DNA of 64,000 bases from Neolewinella xylanilytica (GCF_002934605.1 NZ_PTJC01000005.1:620001-684000); one strand, 5' to 3'. Counted from the first letter of the stretch, positions 10,001 to 17,911 are shown. Notes: generated by a model not told the origin, from the sequence alone. Program-made: numbers and translations.

Positions 10001-10272
10001 CCAACGAAGGGGCCATCTTCGACGCCAGTTTCGTCAAGCTGCGGGAGGCGGGCATCACCTATGCGCTGCCCCAGGCGCTGCTGAGCAACGTATCCTTCAT
10101 CCGGGCGGCCAGTATCAGCCTGATCGGTCGCAACCTGGCCATGCTGTACAGCAACCATAGCCAGATCGACCCGGAATTCAACGTATCCGGAGGAAACCTG
10201 CTGGGAGCACTGTCCTACACCACGATTCCCAGTACCCGCAGTTTCGGGGTGAACCTGAACGTGACCTTTTAA
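7066..10272 (+). CDS. SusC/RagA-family TonB-linked outer membrane transporter
   Basis: A 1068-residue outer-membrane protein. Residues 1-21 form a Sec signal peptide ending at SAQ. Residues 22-100 are the carboxypeptidase-regulatory-like beta-sandwich typical of SusC (LSGSVTDDSGPLIGATVMAQ), then the TonB-box and plug region (about 100-230; ALGVKREKKSLGYAVQDL, NVINGLSGKVAGLQV, ANAAALYGSRAANGVILV) and a long beta-barrel ending in aromatic NVTF. SusC proteins import large substrates such as oligosaccharides or peptides with a SusD lid, powered by TonB. It is first in an operon with a SusD-like lipoprotein, a small lipoprotein and a Tat-exported aminotransferase; no glycoside hydrolase is present, so the substrate may not be a glycan. 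Confidence 0.95.
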   Translation: MKPITTALGLLVLLSGSLSAQRTLSGSVTDDSGPLIGATVMAQGTTIGTVTDLDGLFALSVPEGIESLLVTYTGYEGRTIPITAASEYEISLDESALDLSEVVVTALGVKREKKSLGYAVQDLDGEAIEQTRSTNVINGLSGKVAGLQVSAGNVPGGGSQVVIRGNSSVLGNNQPLYVIDGVPMEGDFAAPIDGATDNNVYGGGISEISPDNIESITVLKGANAAALYGSRAANGVILVTTKSGANAEGLTISYAGSYSIENPFVVPEFQNIYGGGTGGVTWYSDGRNGGITDPLALEQFRSVYPNAPLVGTAGVDESWGAPMDGRLVRHWWSGTEVAPLVPVPDSWSNFWDTGNTSNNTLSISNNYGTGNFRFSFGRMDTKGIMYNNDYERNNFRLNIDQELAPKLKVSVSSEYIKSGSDNRQQPGLWELGTWHHRHDDWGVLRNYADYMDVHIVREGDWYPYANWQHSFASNRFYEQENLTNANEKDRLLGNVAFTYEFLPSLSLMVRAGTDMWTDTRRSVNRYASIKSGNELNESFSEDVLRRQETNLDFILTYNNYFGEDFSVNAQFGGNHRSNYFKRNYIGVNDATINGLYNVSNNASQNTNVSRIEEKEVNSFFGAASFGYKSFLYLDVTARNDWSSTLPVENNSYFYPSVSLSGVITDALSISSPILSYAKVRAGWAQVGSDTDPYRLRQVFAPATPWNATTPLFAEQATIANSDLRPERTTGKEAGLDLRFLGGRIALDVTAYEQTTEDQIINIAVSRATGYGSKLINAGKVRNRGVEVILSGAIVDLPKFGWDVSLNYAKNNNTVLELYTDESGNELETIVLTSLRGLSLEARVGQPFGTLFGSGFARVPDGELAGEIIFENGIPVKDPDLKVLGNVNPDWIGGIRNTFRLGAFSANVLVDARVGGEIAEQSTSLGMQTGVYPMTAIGREEGVIGNGARNIGDGETPIYVTNDVVAPTRDVVGALSPRYANEGAIFDASFVKLREAGITYALPQALLSNVSFIRAASISLIGRNLAMLYSNHSQIDPEFNVSGGNLLGALSYTTIPSTRSFGVNLNVTF

Positions 10273-10280
10273 GGCAGTCT

Positions 10281-10302
10281 TTTTTCCCGCGCCCCGGCGC
10301 CC
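10281..10302. repeat. Dispersed GCGCCGGNGCGC repeat, copy 1
   Basis: Read on the minus strand this intergenic stretch is GGGCGCCGGGGCGCGGGAAA. It belongs to a short imperfect palindrome family also found near 20950, 36564, 47068, 51655 and 53734. It lies between susC and susD. Confidence 0.5.
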
Positions 10303-10329
10303 TACCTCCCAACTCCAATTACGAATACG

Positions 10330-11826
10330 ATGAACGCTACATACTTATTTCTGCCTTTCCTGACCGTTCTGTTGCTGCTGAGTTCCTGCGACGAGGGATT
10401 CGAGGAGCTGAACGCAAACCCCAATGAACCGGAGCTCGTGCCCCCCTCCACGCTTTTCCCGCTGGCGATTCGCGAAGCAGCGCAGCGTATCCACGGTCAC
10501 AGTACCCGAAACGAGCGGCTGAACCTCGACGGCGGCATGCTCTGGATGCAGTATTTCGCCCGTAATCAGTACGTGAACGAGGGCGATACGTATAACCCTG
10601 CGGCCACCCTGCGTAGTGAAAACTGGGACGGCTTCTACACCGAAAGCCTGGTCAATCTTCAGACGGTGATCAACCTGACTAGCGACCCCGAGAGCGAGGA
10701 TTACAACCTGAATTACGCCGCCGCGGCTACGATCATGCGGGAATACGTCTTCTCCATCGTCACGGATACCTGGGGCGCTATACCCTACACCAATGCGCTG
10801 GACGGGGCCACCGAGGGCAATCTCGCACCGGCTTACGACAGCCAGGCCACCGTATACGCCAGTATGCTGGCTAACCTGAAGGCGGCCAGCGAACAACTGG
10901 ATCCGGCCGGTGCGCCGATTGAAAAAGACATTCTCTTCGGCAGCGATATGATGATGTGGAAAAAGTTTGCCAACAGCCTGCGGTTGCGGCTGGCGAACCG
11001 ACAAGCAAAACAGGAACCGGCGGCCAGTGCCGAGGTCTTCCGGGAAATCATGGGTGACCCGGCTACCTATCCCATCGTCACCCCCGATGAGGATGGACTT
11101 TACTTTCAACCGACCGTCCGCCAGAGCGGCGAAAACAACAACAGCTGGAACGAAACGATGGTCTACGGCGGCCGGGAGGACTGGTCGATCAGTACGACAC
11201 TTATCGCTGCCATGGCCGATAATGCCGGGGAGGTAGTGGATCCGCGCCTGGAGATTTACGCCGAACCGGCCCTGGCCGGCGACTACGCCGGTAAGTATGC
11301 CGGGGCGCCCAATGGATTACCGGAAGGCGACGCCGTGGCCTACTATACGACGGCAAGCCGACCGGGCGCCTACTTCATGGGAGAGACCTCGGCAATTCCA
11401 CTAATCACCCGGTCGGAAATCGATTTTATCCTGGCCGAAGCTAGCCTGGACGGGGACTTCACCGGCGGGTCCGCTCCTTCGGAATACCTGCAGGCCGGCG
11501 TCGAAGCCAGCTTCAAGCGGTACGGACTTACCGTGCCGGACGGTTACCTCGCCGGCCTGTCAACGGATATGGAAACCATTATCACCGAAAAATGGAAAGC
11601 ATTATTCCCGCAAGGCATCGAGGCCTGGACCGAATACCGCCGGACCGGGTATCCCGTGCTTCCGCAGCCCGACCCCCGCGCCGTCATGGAAAACGAAGGG
11701 AAGGTCCCCACCCGGTTGCGGTACCCGGAGTCGGAATACAGCCTGAACGCGGCGAACGTAACCGCCGCCGTGGGCATGAACGGGGGGCCGGACAACAAAC
11801 TGACCGCCCTTTGGTGGGCCGAATAA
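10330..11826 (+). CDS. SusD/RagB-like surface lipoprotein
   Basis: A 498-residue lipoprotein: a hydrophobic signal ends with the lipobox LLSSC, making Cys20 the lipidated residue. The mature part starts DEGFEELNANPNEP and resembles the SusD-like group 2 family, with helical TPR-type pairs in the middle and the C-terminal motif region around TEKWKALFPQGIEAWTEYRR, typical of this family. SusD proteins sit as a hinged lid on SusC at the cell surface and capture the substrate. It follows susC by 57 bp and certainly works with it. Confidence 0.93.
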   Translation: MNATYLFLPFLTVLLLLSSCDEGFEELNANPNEPELVPPSTLFPLAIREAAQRIHGHSTRNERLNLDGGMLWMQYFARNQYVNEGDTYNPAATLRSENWDGFYTESLVNLQTVINLTSDPESEDYNLNYAAAATIMREYVFSIVTDTWGAIPYTNALDGATEGNLAPAYDSQATVYASMLANLKAASEQLDPAGAPIEKDILFGSDMMMWKKFANSLRLRLANRQAKQEPAASAEVFREIMGDPATYPIVTPDEDGLYFQPTVRQSGENNNSWNETMVYGGREDWSISTTLIAAMADNAGEVVDPRLEIYAEPALAGDYAGKYAGAPNGLPEGDAVAYYTTASRPGAYFMGETSAIPLITRSEIDFILAEASLDGDFTGGSAPSEYLQAGVEASFKRYGLTVPDGYLAGLSTDMETIITEKWKALFPQGIEAWTEYRRTGYPVLPQPDPRAVMENEGKVPTRLRYPESEYSLNAANVTAAVGMNGGPDNKLTALWWAE

Positions 11827-11859
11827 ACCGCTACTTATCAGATGACAATCGCTAGTATC

Positions 11860-12255
11860 ATGAAATACCTATTCCTTTTTCTTCTACCCCTCAGTTTCCT
11901 AACCACTGCATGCCTGGAGGACGAAAACGCCTTCACCGTAGAAGCTTCGCCGGTAAAGGCGGATATTCTGATGGTGTCGGATCCGGCTGACGAAACCGTC
12001 GTTTACCAGGGCACTTTTACCGAATTAGATAAAGATGGTATCCTCGACGCCACCGTGGGTATCATCGCCACTCCGGTGGCCAACCTGGAGCTTTCGATTA
12101 CGGACCAGGAACAGAACCTGCTGGAAAGCATCGTGACCGATGCGGATGGCAGGGCCACGTTTTCGGTAGCCGCCGCTTCCCTTGCCGGCGTAACGAGGCT
12201 CGAATGGGCCGGTAGTTACAACGGTAAAGCCTTTCGTATCCTCAAAAACCTGTAG
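11860..12255 (+). CDS. Small periplasmic or surface lipoprotein of the SusCD operon
   Basis: A 132-residue protein from the ATG at 11860; an in-frame ATG at 11842 is rejected because the later start gives a clean lipoprotein signal (MKYLFLFLLPLSFLTTAC, Cys18). The mature part is short and beta-rich, with a strand pattern resembling an Ig-like or carboxypeptidase-regulatory sandwich (TVGIIATPVANLELSITDQE). No known family was recognised. It lies 34 bp after susD and 45 bp before the aminotransferase, so it is probably an accessory component of the uptake system. Confidence 0.7.
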   Translation: MKYLFLFLLPLSFLTTACLEDENAFTVEASPVKADILMVSDPADETVVYQGTFTELDKDGILDATVGIIATPVANLELSITDQEQNLLESIVTDADGRATFSVAAASLAGVTRLEWAGSYNGKAFRILKNL

Positions 12256-12299
12256 GTAAAACCTTCCCGTTTCCCATTATCACCCTTCAACAATTTCTT

Positions 12300-13481
12300 A
12301 TGCATTCGACTACTTCCACCAGCCGCCGCAGTTGGCTGCGCCGGGCTGCCCTGACGGGGGCCGGGCTAGCTGCTATTCCCTCTCTACAACTCGGGGCCGC
12401 GCCCCGGGTCGTCCGCAAAGCTTCCTTTCGGGAGTATCTACCGCAACTGGAATGGGAGCATTCCCTGGCCAAGCGACCGCCGCTCAAGGCCAGAATGCTG
12501 GCCAACGAGAATCCCTACGGTCCGTCACCAATGTGTATCGAAGCCGTAGCGAAGAGTGCTTCTGCCGGTAATCGGTACCAGCACGAGGCTGCCGCTGAGC
12601 TCCGCAAAATGATTGCCGACTTTGAAGGGGTGCCGGAGGATTACATTATGGTTACACCCGGCTCGAGCGATGTGCTGGAAAAGATGGCTATCGTTCACTT
12701 TCTGGGTGGCGGTAACGTCGTGGCGGCCGATCCGGCGTACATGTCATTGATCAAAGTCGTCATGGGCATGGGAGGTACCTGGAATAAGGTAAAGGTCACC
12801 GACGATTGGGCGCACGATCTGCCCGCCATGAAGAACGCGGTCAACGCGGATACGAAGATGGTGTACATCTGTAACCCGAACAATCCTACGGGAACGCTTA
12901 CGGATAACGCTGAGCTGCAGACATTCTGCAGGGAGGTTTCCGCTGACGTGCCGGTCTTTGTAGACGAGGCGTACCTGGAATTTTTGCCCGACTACAAGTC
13001 AAAAACTATGGTGCCGCTTATCCTAGAGGGGAAGAACGTCATCGTTGCCCGGACCTTCTCCAAGATTCACGGTATGGCCGGCCTGCGCGTCGGTTACGCG
13101 GTAGCGCTCCCCGAAACGCTGGAAAAAGTAGGGGAGATTAGCAGGGGAGCCATGGGGCTTTGTAAAACCTCCCTGGAAGGTGCGATGGCCAGCATGAAGG
13201 ATACGGATTTTCAGGAAGCCAGCCGGATGCAGACGACCGCATTCCGCGAACAGGTCTACGCCGGCCTGGAAGGAATGGGTTTGAAGTACGTCCCTTCCCA
13301 TACCAGTTTCGTACTCTTCCCGATCGAAATGGGCGGGGAAGTCTTTCTGGAGGGGATGTTCGATCGGGGCATCGGTGTCCGGTCCTTCGACATTCACGGC
13401 AAGAACTACTGCCGGGTTAGCGTAGGCAAACCCGAAGAGGTGGACATGTTCCTCTCTGCCCTCCAAGAAGTATTAGTGTGA
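12300..13481 (+). CDS. Tat-exported PLP-dependent aminotransferase (HisC-like)
   Basis: A 393-residue fold-type I aminotransferase related to histidinol-phosphate aminotransferases. The catalytic core shows the substrate/PLP motifs LANENPYGPSP, CNPNNPTGTLT, VDEAYLEF and the Schiff-base lysine, Lys255, in TFSKIHGMAGLRVGY. Unusually the protein begins with a twin-arginine signal: SRRSWLRRAALTGAGLAAIPSL, then an Ala-rich cleavage region. Tat export suits an enzyme that binds its cofactor in the cytoplasm before crossing the membrane. Its place after susC, susD and a lipoprotein suggests it modifies an amino compound imported by that system. The substrate is unknown, and biosynthetic histidine synthesis is unlikely for an exported enzyme. 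Confidence 0.88.
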   Translation: MHSTTSTSRRSWLRRAALTGAGLAAIPSLQLGAAPRVVRKASFREYLPQLEWEHSLAKRPPLKARMLANENPYGPSPMCIEAVAKSASAGNRYQHEAAAELRKMIADFEGVPEDYIMVTPGSSDVLEKMAIVHFLGGGNVVAADPAYMSLIKVVMGMGGTWNKVKVTDDWAHDLPAMKNAVNADTKMVYICNPNNPTGTLTDNAELQTFCREVSADVPVFVDEAYLEFLPDYKSKTMVPLILEGKNVIVARTFSKIHGMAGLRVGYAVALPETLEKVGEISRGAMGLCKTSLEGAMASMKDTDFQEASRMQTTAFREQVYAGLEGMGLKYVPSHTSFVLFPIEMGGEVFLEGMFDRGIGVRSFDIHGKNYCRVSVGKPEEVDMFLSALQEVLV

Positions 13482-13490
13482 ATTGATTGC

Positions 13491-13518
13491 CGCCGGCGTG
13501 CCATCGGGTACGCCGGCG
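13491..13518. other. GC-rich hairpin between aminotransferase and AEC genes
   Basis: CGCCGGCGTGCC (13491-13502) pairs with GGTACGCCGGCG (13507-13518) around a 4-nt loop. No T tract follows, so it is more likely an mRNA stability or attenuating hairpin than a full terminator. Confidence 0.5.
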
Positions 13519-13534
13519 CTACCAAACCGATAAA

Positions 13535-14635
13535 ATGAATCCAGCCCTACAAAAAACGCTTGCGTTTCTTCTCCTAATTATTGCCGGCTACCTTATACAA
13601 AGTAAAATACAGGCGAAGAACGAGCTAAAGGGCGTAAAAGTCCTGATTCTCAGCATTGTCCTTCCCGCTACGATCTTCGTGGCCTTGCTACGGGTGGAAG
13701 TCTCCCGGAGCATGCTGATTCTACCCCTCTTAGCGCTGGTGCTTAACGCAGCACTGTACTTCGCGTCTACCCTTGCGCTTCCTAAGCTGGGCTTTGAGAA
13801 GGAAAGTCCTCAGTTACGTACCATGTTGCTATTGGTCCCCTCTCTAGCGCCCGGTCTGAGTGCTTTCCCCTTCATTCTCGAATACCTCGGAGACGGAGAA
13901 TTGGCACTGGCCGCGCTGGCCGACGTGGGAAACAAGGTTTTCGTGCTGGTGATCCTTTACTTGGTGGCGATGAATTGGTACTACCGCCAGCGTGGGGAAG
14001 CGGCGGCCGTTCCCAACCGCAGCGGGAAACTAAAAGAGTTGGGGGTTGCCCTGCTGGCCGAGCCGGTTAACCTGGTTATCCTCGTTGCCATCTTTATGAT
14101 TTCTTTCGGTTTTGATCTCGAAAGTCTGCCCTTCTTTTTAAGCGACACCGTAGCCCGCCTGGCAAGCCTAATGACACCGATCGTGCTGCTCTTCATCGGC
14201 ATGGCCGTGAACTTTCAAAAACGCGAGATGGCGCTCATTTTGCGCGTGCTCTGCTACCGATCCGGGCTTGCATTTGGTTTAAGCGGTCTATTGATCCTGG
14301 CCATGGGCCTTACCGGCCCGCTAGCACTTCTGGCCGTAGTATTCGCTCAGTGTGCCGTCAGTTTCTGGCCGTTCGCCCATATGTCCGCGGTGGAGGTTCT
14401 GCGGCAGGAGGCTACTCCCCAGGTCTTTGACCTCGATCTCGGATTGAACGTACTGGCTTTTTCCCTTCCGTTCTCGACGGTAGTGATCCTGTCGGTGCTG
14501 AGCTTCGAGGATTGGTTTGCCTCCCCTACGGTATTGTTTCCTTCCGCCCTGATCATGGTGGTTTACCCGGCCATCTACCTGTTGCGCCCGTATTTCCAGG
14601 AGGTCAGAGCGGATACGGAGAATGCCCGAGCGTAG
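13535..14635 (+). CDS. AEC-family (auxin efflux carrier type) permease
   Basis: A 366-residue membrane protein starting at the ATG at 13535; the open frame begins earlier but would overlap the hairpin region. About ten hydrophobic segments are arranged as two groups of five, as in AEC/BART transporters. The central motif (MLLLVPSLAPGLSAFPFI) and the second-half start (TPIVLLFIGMAVNFQ) match the crossover region of the family. AEC proteins move organic anions or small acids. It follows the aminotransferase by 53 bp and might export a keto-acid product, which is inference from position. It ends 11 bp before the convergent gene. Confidence 0.8.
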   Translation: MNPALQKTLAFLLLIIAGYLIQSKIQAKNELKGVKVLILSIVLPATIFVALLRVEVSRSMLILPLLALVLNAALYFASTLALPKLGFEKESPQLRTMLLLVPSLAPGLSAFPFILEYLGDGELALAALADVGNKVFVLVILYLVAMNWYYRQRGEAAAVPNRSGKLKELGVALLAEPVNLVILVAIFMISFGFDLESLPFFLSDTVARLASLMTPIVLLFIGMAVNFQKREMALILRVLCYRSGLAFGLSGLLILAMGLTGPLALLAVVFAQCAVSFWPFAHMSAVEVLRQEATPQVFDLDLGLNVLAFSLPFSTVVILSVLSFEDWFASPTVLFPSALIMVVYPAIYLLRPYFQEVRADTENARA

Positions 14636-14646
14636 AGCGAGGGGAG

Positions 14647-15030
14647 TCAGTCGTTGTCGCTACGGTGACCTGCGGCTGCGGAATTGATGATCACCAAGCG
14701 GTTAAATTCAGCCAGGTCCTTTACTTCCGAATCATCGTATTGCTGCGGCAGATCCAAAAAAAAACTGTGCTCGTCGTTACCTAGCTTCCCACTGAAATTC
14801 AGTACCTCATCCTCGTCGTCGAAGTAGAAGTAGCTGTGATGGACCGCGTAGTAGTCTTCGATGGCAGGCTCGCCTTTTTCTTCGGCGGCAAGCGGGCAAA
14901 GGATGAAGTAGGTGATTTTTCCCGTGTCTTTATTACAGATCACGTCATATACTACGGCGATCGGGTTTCCTTTGCCAATGAATACTTCCGATCCCAACGT
15001 GGCGGAAAGAGAGACGATCAGCGTGGTCAT
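14647..15030 (-). CDS. Hypothetical protein, envelope cluster gene 4
   Basis: A 127-residue protein not recognised by family. The N-terminus is mildly hydrophobic and could pass for a weak signal, but no clear cleavage site is seen. The middle is acidic and tyrosine-rich (DYYAVHHSYFYFDDEDE), suggesting a small beta domain. It is the last gene of a same-strand set with the YtxH-like and holin-like genes, separated from the previous gene by 20 bp, so it probably belongs to the same transcript. Confidence 0.6.
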   Translation of the reverse strand: MTTLIVSLSATLGSEVFIGKGNPIAVVYDVICNKDTGKITYFILCPLAAEEKGEPAIEDYYAVHHSYFYFDDEDEVLNFSGKLGNDEHSFFLDLPQQYDDSEVKDLAEFNRLVIINSAAAGHRSDND

Positions 15031-15050
15031 TACGTAAGGCCCGTTATGCC

Positions 15051-15497
15051 TTAGGACCGACGGGCGCTGGCGTTAGCACGCTGTGCAGCCTCCTTGGCTT
15101 TGTGCGTCTGGAAGGCTCCGATCACGGCTTGAAGGACGGGGATTACCACGCGCAAGGATCCAACCAAGCCGGTGAACGTCTTCAGGCGACTTCGCTTGCT
15201 GCGAGATCTACCCTCCTTATACGGAGTACCGTCAGGGTATTCGTGGATAACTTTTGTTTCCTTGATGACTTGTTGCTTCTTGTTGGAAGATGACAGGATG
15301 CTGTTTAAGAGCATGAGCCCTACTACGGCACCACCGGCCGGTGCGGCTACCTTCTTCACGAGAAAGTTGGTAGCGTTTCCACGCGTGGTGCCGATCGAGT
15401 GTGCAAATTCCCTTTTGGCCAGCTCGGTTTCCATCCGGACTTGTTTCTTCCGGCGTTGCAGCTCACCGAGGGTCTTTATTTTGGATTCGCGTATCAT
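15051..15497 (-). CDS. Hypothetical membrane-associated protein, envelope cluster gene 3
   Basis: A 148-residue protein from the ATG at 15497, one base past the stop of the holin-like gene, which implies translational coupling; a longer in-frame start would be TTG within that gene. It has a basic, helical N-terminus (KTLGELQRRKKQVRMETELA), a hydrophobic segment (about 60-75) and a second one (about 110-130), with a basic SRSKRSRLK stretch between. No known family. Such paired proteins often accompany YtxH and holin-like genes in Bacteroidota stress clusters. Confidence 0.65.
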   Translation of the reverse strand: MIRESKIKTLGELQRRKKQVRMETELAKREFAHSIGTTRGNATNFLVKKVAAPAGGAVVGLMLLNSILSSSNKKQQVIKETKVIHEYPDGTPYKEGRSRSKRSRLKTFTGLVGSLRVVIPVLQAVIGAFQTHKAKEAAQRANASARRS

Positions 15498-15498
15498 A

Positions 15499-15867
15499 TC
15501 AGACTTCTTTACCGTCGTGTTCAAAAAACTTAGATATTACCTTACTCACTACCGGGTTCGTGATCAGGGTGTCCTTGAGCACGAGAACGAGTAATAAAAC
15601 GACCAGTAATAACAGGGCAACCGCGCCGAACCCGTAAACAAAGCTTTCGAAGGCCAGGGTCAGGGCAAACCCCAGGGTGATGAGTAGAAAGATCAGCGTT
15701 ATAAGCCCAACGACCGCCAGCACAACCCCGGTTACGATGCCGGAAATAGTAGTAGCTGAAGTTTCGGCGAGGTTCAGCTTAAAATACTCAATTTTTTTTT
15801 CGACCAGTCGGTTGATGTAGCCGTAGCTTTCACCTAACTGTTCGAGAAGTTCTTCTTTTGCCTGCAT
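15499..15867 (-). CDS. Holin-like (Phage_holin_3_6 type) membrane protein
   Basis: A 122-residue protein: an amphipathic N-terminal helix (ELLEQLGESYGYINRLVEKKIEYFKL), then two strong hydrophobic segments (about 40-63 and 73-98), then a short basic tail. This layout matches the putative holin-X/phage holin 3_6 family, which despite its name is widespread on chromosomes and is usually linked to envelope stress clusters rather than lysis. No lysin or phage gene is nearby. Gene order (YtxH-like, this gene, coupled hypothetical) supports a membrane-homeostasis role. Confidence 0.75.
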   Translation of the reverse strand: MQAKEELLEQLGESYGYINRLVEKKIEYFKLNLAETSATTISGIVTGVVLAVVGLITLIFLLITLGFALTLAFESFVYGFGAVALLLLVVLLLVLVLKDTLITNPVVSKVISKFFEHDGKEV

Positions 15868-15887
15868 GGGTGTGGGTTTATATAGAA

Positions 15888-15922
15888 ACGGCCATGCAGT
15901 TGTGGTGACATTGCATGGCCGT
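15888..15922. other. Intercistronic hairpin before the holin-like gene
   Basis: ACGGCCATGCA (15888-15898) and TGCATGGCCGT (15912-15922) form a perfect 11-bp stem. On the minus strand it is followed by TTTCTATATAA, a weak T tract. It may partly terminate the YtxH-like message or protect its 3' end. Confidence 0.55.
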
Positions 15923-15957
15923 AATGTAGAAAGGCTTTCGCGAAGCCGGATGAACGC

Positions 15958-16434
15958 CTAGCTCTCGGTAGTACGATCGATCTTTTCGCGATTCTCGTCC
16001 ATTTTCCGTTCCGCTTTATTTACTCCACGGTTGAAGCTGCTCTCCGCGGTATTGACTGCAGACTGGGCATTTTGGTTCGCCTTTGTAGTTTGCTTGTCGA
16101 TGGTGGACCGCGCCGATTCGGCTTGGTGGGATGCCCACTCCTTACCTTCGTCGAGTTTCACCTTTGCCTGATTAGTCAGTTCGTTGGTTTTCGTTTTGGC
16201 CTGGTTGAGGTACTCCTGGCCTTTCACCTTTGCGTCTTCGACGAGCTGGTTGGCTTTAGTAGTGACCTCTTGGCTGTACTGGTTGATTTGGTTGCCGTAC
16301 TCATCAAACTGAGCGCGGGCCTTGCGTTGCATGGAGCGTCCTTCATTGGAGTTGAGATAATATCCTACGGCGATGCCAGCGATAAGTCCAAATCCGAGGG
16401 CCCATCCTTTTCCTGAGCTGTTATTGTCGTTCAT
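15958..16434 (-). CDS. YtxH-like / apolipoprotein-like stress protein
   Basis: A 158-residue protein. Residues 8-28 form a glycine-rich membrane segment (GWALGFGLIAGIAVGYYL), the YtxH signature, followed by a long polar amphipathic coiled helix with repeated 11-residue-like units (ANQLVEDAKVKGQEYLNQAK), rich in Lys, Ala, Gln and Glu. YtxH proteins are general-stress proteins in several phyla, and the long helix resembles late-embryogenesis-abundant proteins. It is the first gene of the envelope cluster and faces away from the XRE regulator, which may control it. Confidence 0.8.
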   Translation of the reverse strand: MNDNNSSGKGWALGFGLIAGIAVGYYLNSNEGRSMQRKARAQFDEYGNQINQYSQEVTTKANQLVEDAKVKGQEYLNQAKTKTNELTNQAKVKLDEGKEWASHQAESARSTIDKQTTKANQNAQSAVNTAESSFNRGVNKAERKMDENREKIDRTTES

Positions 16435-16643
16435 TATGAGGAAATTTTAAGTTAACGAGCATCGATAATGACGCACATAATTATATCGTACGCTGGTCCC
16501 GGATGTTCATTGTCGACCGCCACAACCTCAACATTTTGGTGGGATCCGGTGCGTTTGAGGCTCCGGTCGGGAGTAAATCCAGGTTTAGAGTTTCATTTTA
16601 GCAATTATCGTGTAATGTGAACCAAAGATTCAGCGTTTAAACC

Positions 16644-16651
16644 TTATCTTT
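16644..16651 (+). promoter_or_regulatory. Candidate -7 element for the XRE gene
   Basis: TATCTTTA differs from TAnnTTTG only at the last base and lies about 33 bp before the start codon of the XRE gene. Confidence 0.35.
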
Positions 16652-16684
16652 AAACCATTCTCATAAAACTTTCAACCCCGGAAA

Positions 16685-17227
16685 TTGAATTTCTTATCAA
16701 GTAACATCAAGTTTCTGCGCAAGCAGCGGAAGCTATCCCAGCAGCAGTTGGCCGATGACCTTGGGGTCAAGCGCAGTAATATTGCTGCCTATGAGACCAA
16801 GAACGTAGAACCACGCCTTGCCCTCATCAATGAGATGGCCTTGTACTTTTCGGTACCCTTAGAAGATCTGGTGACAACCGATCTGAAAACCACTTTTACG
16901 AATCGCGACGCGCTGGGCATGCGCGGAGATAAAGGGCTTCCTCCCACTTCCGTGGATGAGATAGCCCAGCTTTCCGGTAAGATTCACCGCATGCTGGACG
17001 GCTTCAAAGTTTTCTATGAGTTCAAGAAGAAAATGAATGAAGTCAGCGCCGAAACGCCGGTAGGAGACATCGACAACTTCCTCACCTTCATCAATCATAT
17101 GCTGGAGTACAACCGGTTGATCGAAAATATCGTGAAAACGAACGATCGCTCAGGCGCGCCGTCCGCCGCCAACCCGGATATGTCTCCGATCAGGCCGGTC
17201 GCGGCGGAAGTCGTGACCGCGTCCTAA
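16685..17227 (+). CDS. XRE-family HTH regulator
   Basis: A 180-residue protein with an N-terminal XRE/Cro helix-turn-helix (IKFLRKQRKLSQQQLADDLG, then VKRSNIAAYETKNVEP), residues 5-60. The rest is helical with no recognised sensory domain; residues 80-150 may dimerise. The only sensible start is a TTG at 16685, with GGAA just upstream; no ATG precedes the HTH. It is divergent from the YtxH/holin cluster across a 250-bp gap, which makes control of that cluster plausible though unproved. Confidence 0.8.
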   Translation: MNFLSSNIKFLRKQRKLSQQQLADDLGVKRSNIAAYETKNVEPRLALINEMALYFSVPLEDLVTTDLKTTFTNRDALGMRGDKGLPPTSVDEIAQLSGKIHRMLDGFKVFYEFKKKMNEVSAETPVGDIDNFLTFINHMLEYNRLIENIVKTNDRSGAPSAANPDMSPIRPVAAEVVTAS

Positions 17228-17377
17228 GTCGTTTGGATGACCTGTGCCCGGGTCGGCTCCATGTTCACGGGTAAGTTGCAGGTACGAGCGGTTAGTGGCA
17301 CTTTATGACTCTATCCGGAAGCTCGTGTTCTGGCTTCGCTTCATTTGCGCGGATAGCCGGTGCGGGAAAACGGCAGC

Positions 17378-17911
17378 TCACCCCATGTTGTCGGCTACTT
17401 CTTGTAAGCTAAGGGCGAGCTCGTCGCTGCCTGGAAAATTAGCTTGCCGCAATTGAGCGATGCTTTTCCGAAGTTTGATCTGATTGCTACGCCGCCGCTC
17501 CCACTCGATTTCCCGTTGGGCCATGGCCTGCTCGTTTTGCTTTACAACGGTTGAAAGCAATTCGGGGAGGTTGCGAAGATTTTCCTTGAGCAGGTAACCG
17601 GAAGCACCGGTAAGGACAGCCTCTGCTACTTTCTCTTCGTCGTTAAGTATGCCGGTAATAAAAACGAACGGAGTGCTATCCAGGTGCTCCCGCACGTAGA
17701 GAAGCGCCTCCAACCCGTTCATGTCGGGCAGGTTGTAATCCGACAGCACGATGTCCGGCTGGAACATGACCACCTTCTCCTGAAATTCGGCCCGGTGTTT
17801 CGCCACGGCGAATAGGACATTCGGGTTGAACTTACGGACCTGGCGCTTGACCAGTTCCAGGTCAACCGGCATGTCTTCCAGGATAAAAACCTTAAAAATA
17901 TCCTCGCTCAC
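17378..17911 (-). CDS. Single-domain response regulator with helical tail
   Basis: A 177-residue protein beginning with a GTG at 17911. Residues 5-125 are a receiver domain: acidic pair Glu12/Asp13, phosphoacceptor Asp58 in DIVLSDYNLPDMNG, Thr in FITG and a conserved Lys in GYLLKENL. The C-terminal ~50 residues are a charged coiled helix with no DNA-binding domain, so output is probably by protein contact. It follows the thioredoxin-fold gene by 17 bp and is probably co-transcribed with it. No partner kinase is adjacent. Confidence 0.88.
   Translation of the reverse strand: MSEDIFKVFILEDMPVDLELVKRQVRKFNPNVLFAVAKHRAEFQEKVVMFQPDIVLSDYNLPDMNGLEALLYVREHLDSTPFVFITGILNDEEKVAEAVLTGASGYLLKENLRNLPELLSTVVKQNEQAMAQREIEWERRRSNQIKLRKSIAQLRQANFPGSDELALSLQEVADNMG

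Noticed and set aside
15499-15867. Prophage or lysis module suggested by the holin-like gene
   Set aside because: No lysin, spanin, structural or integrase gene is nearby; the family is common on chromosomes outside phages.
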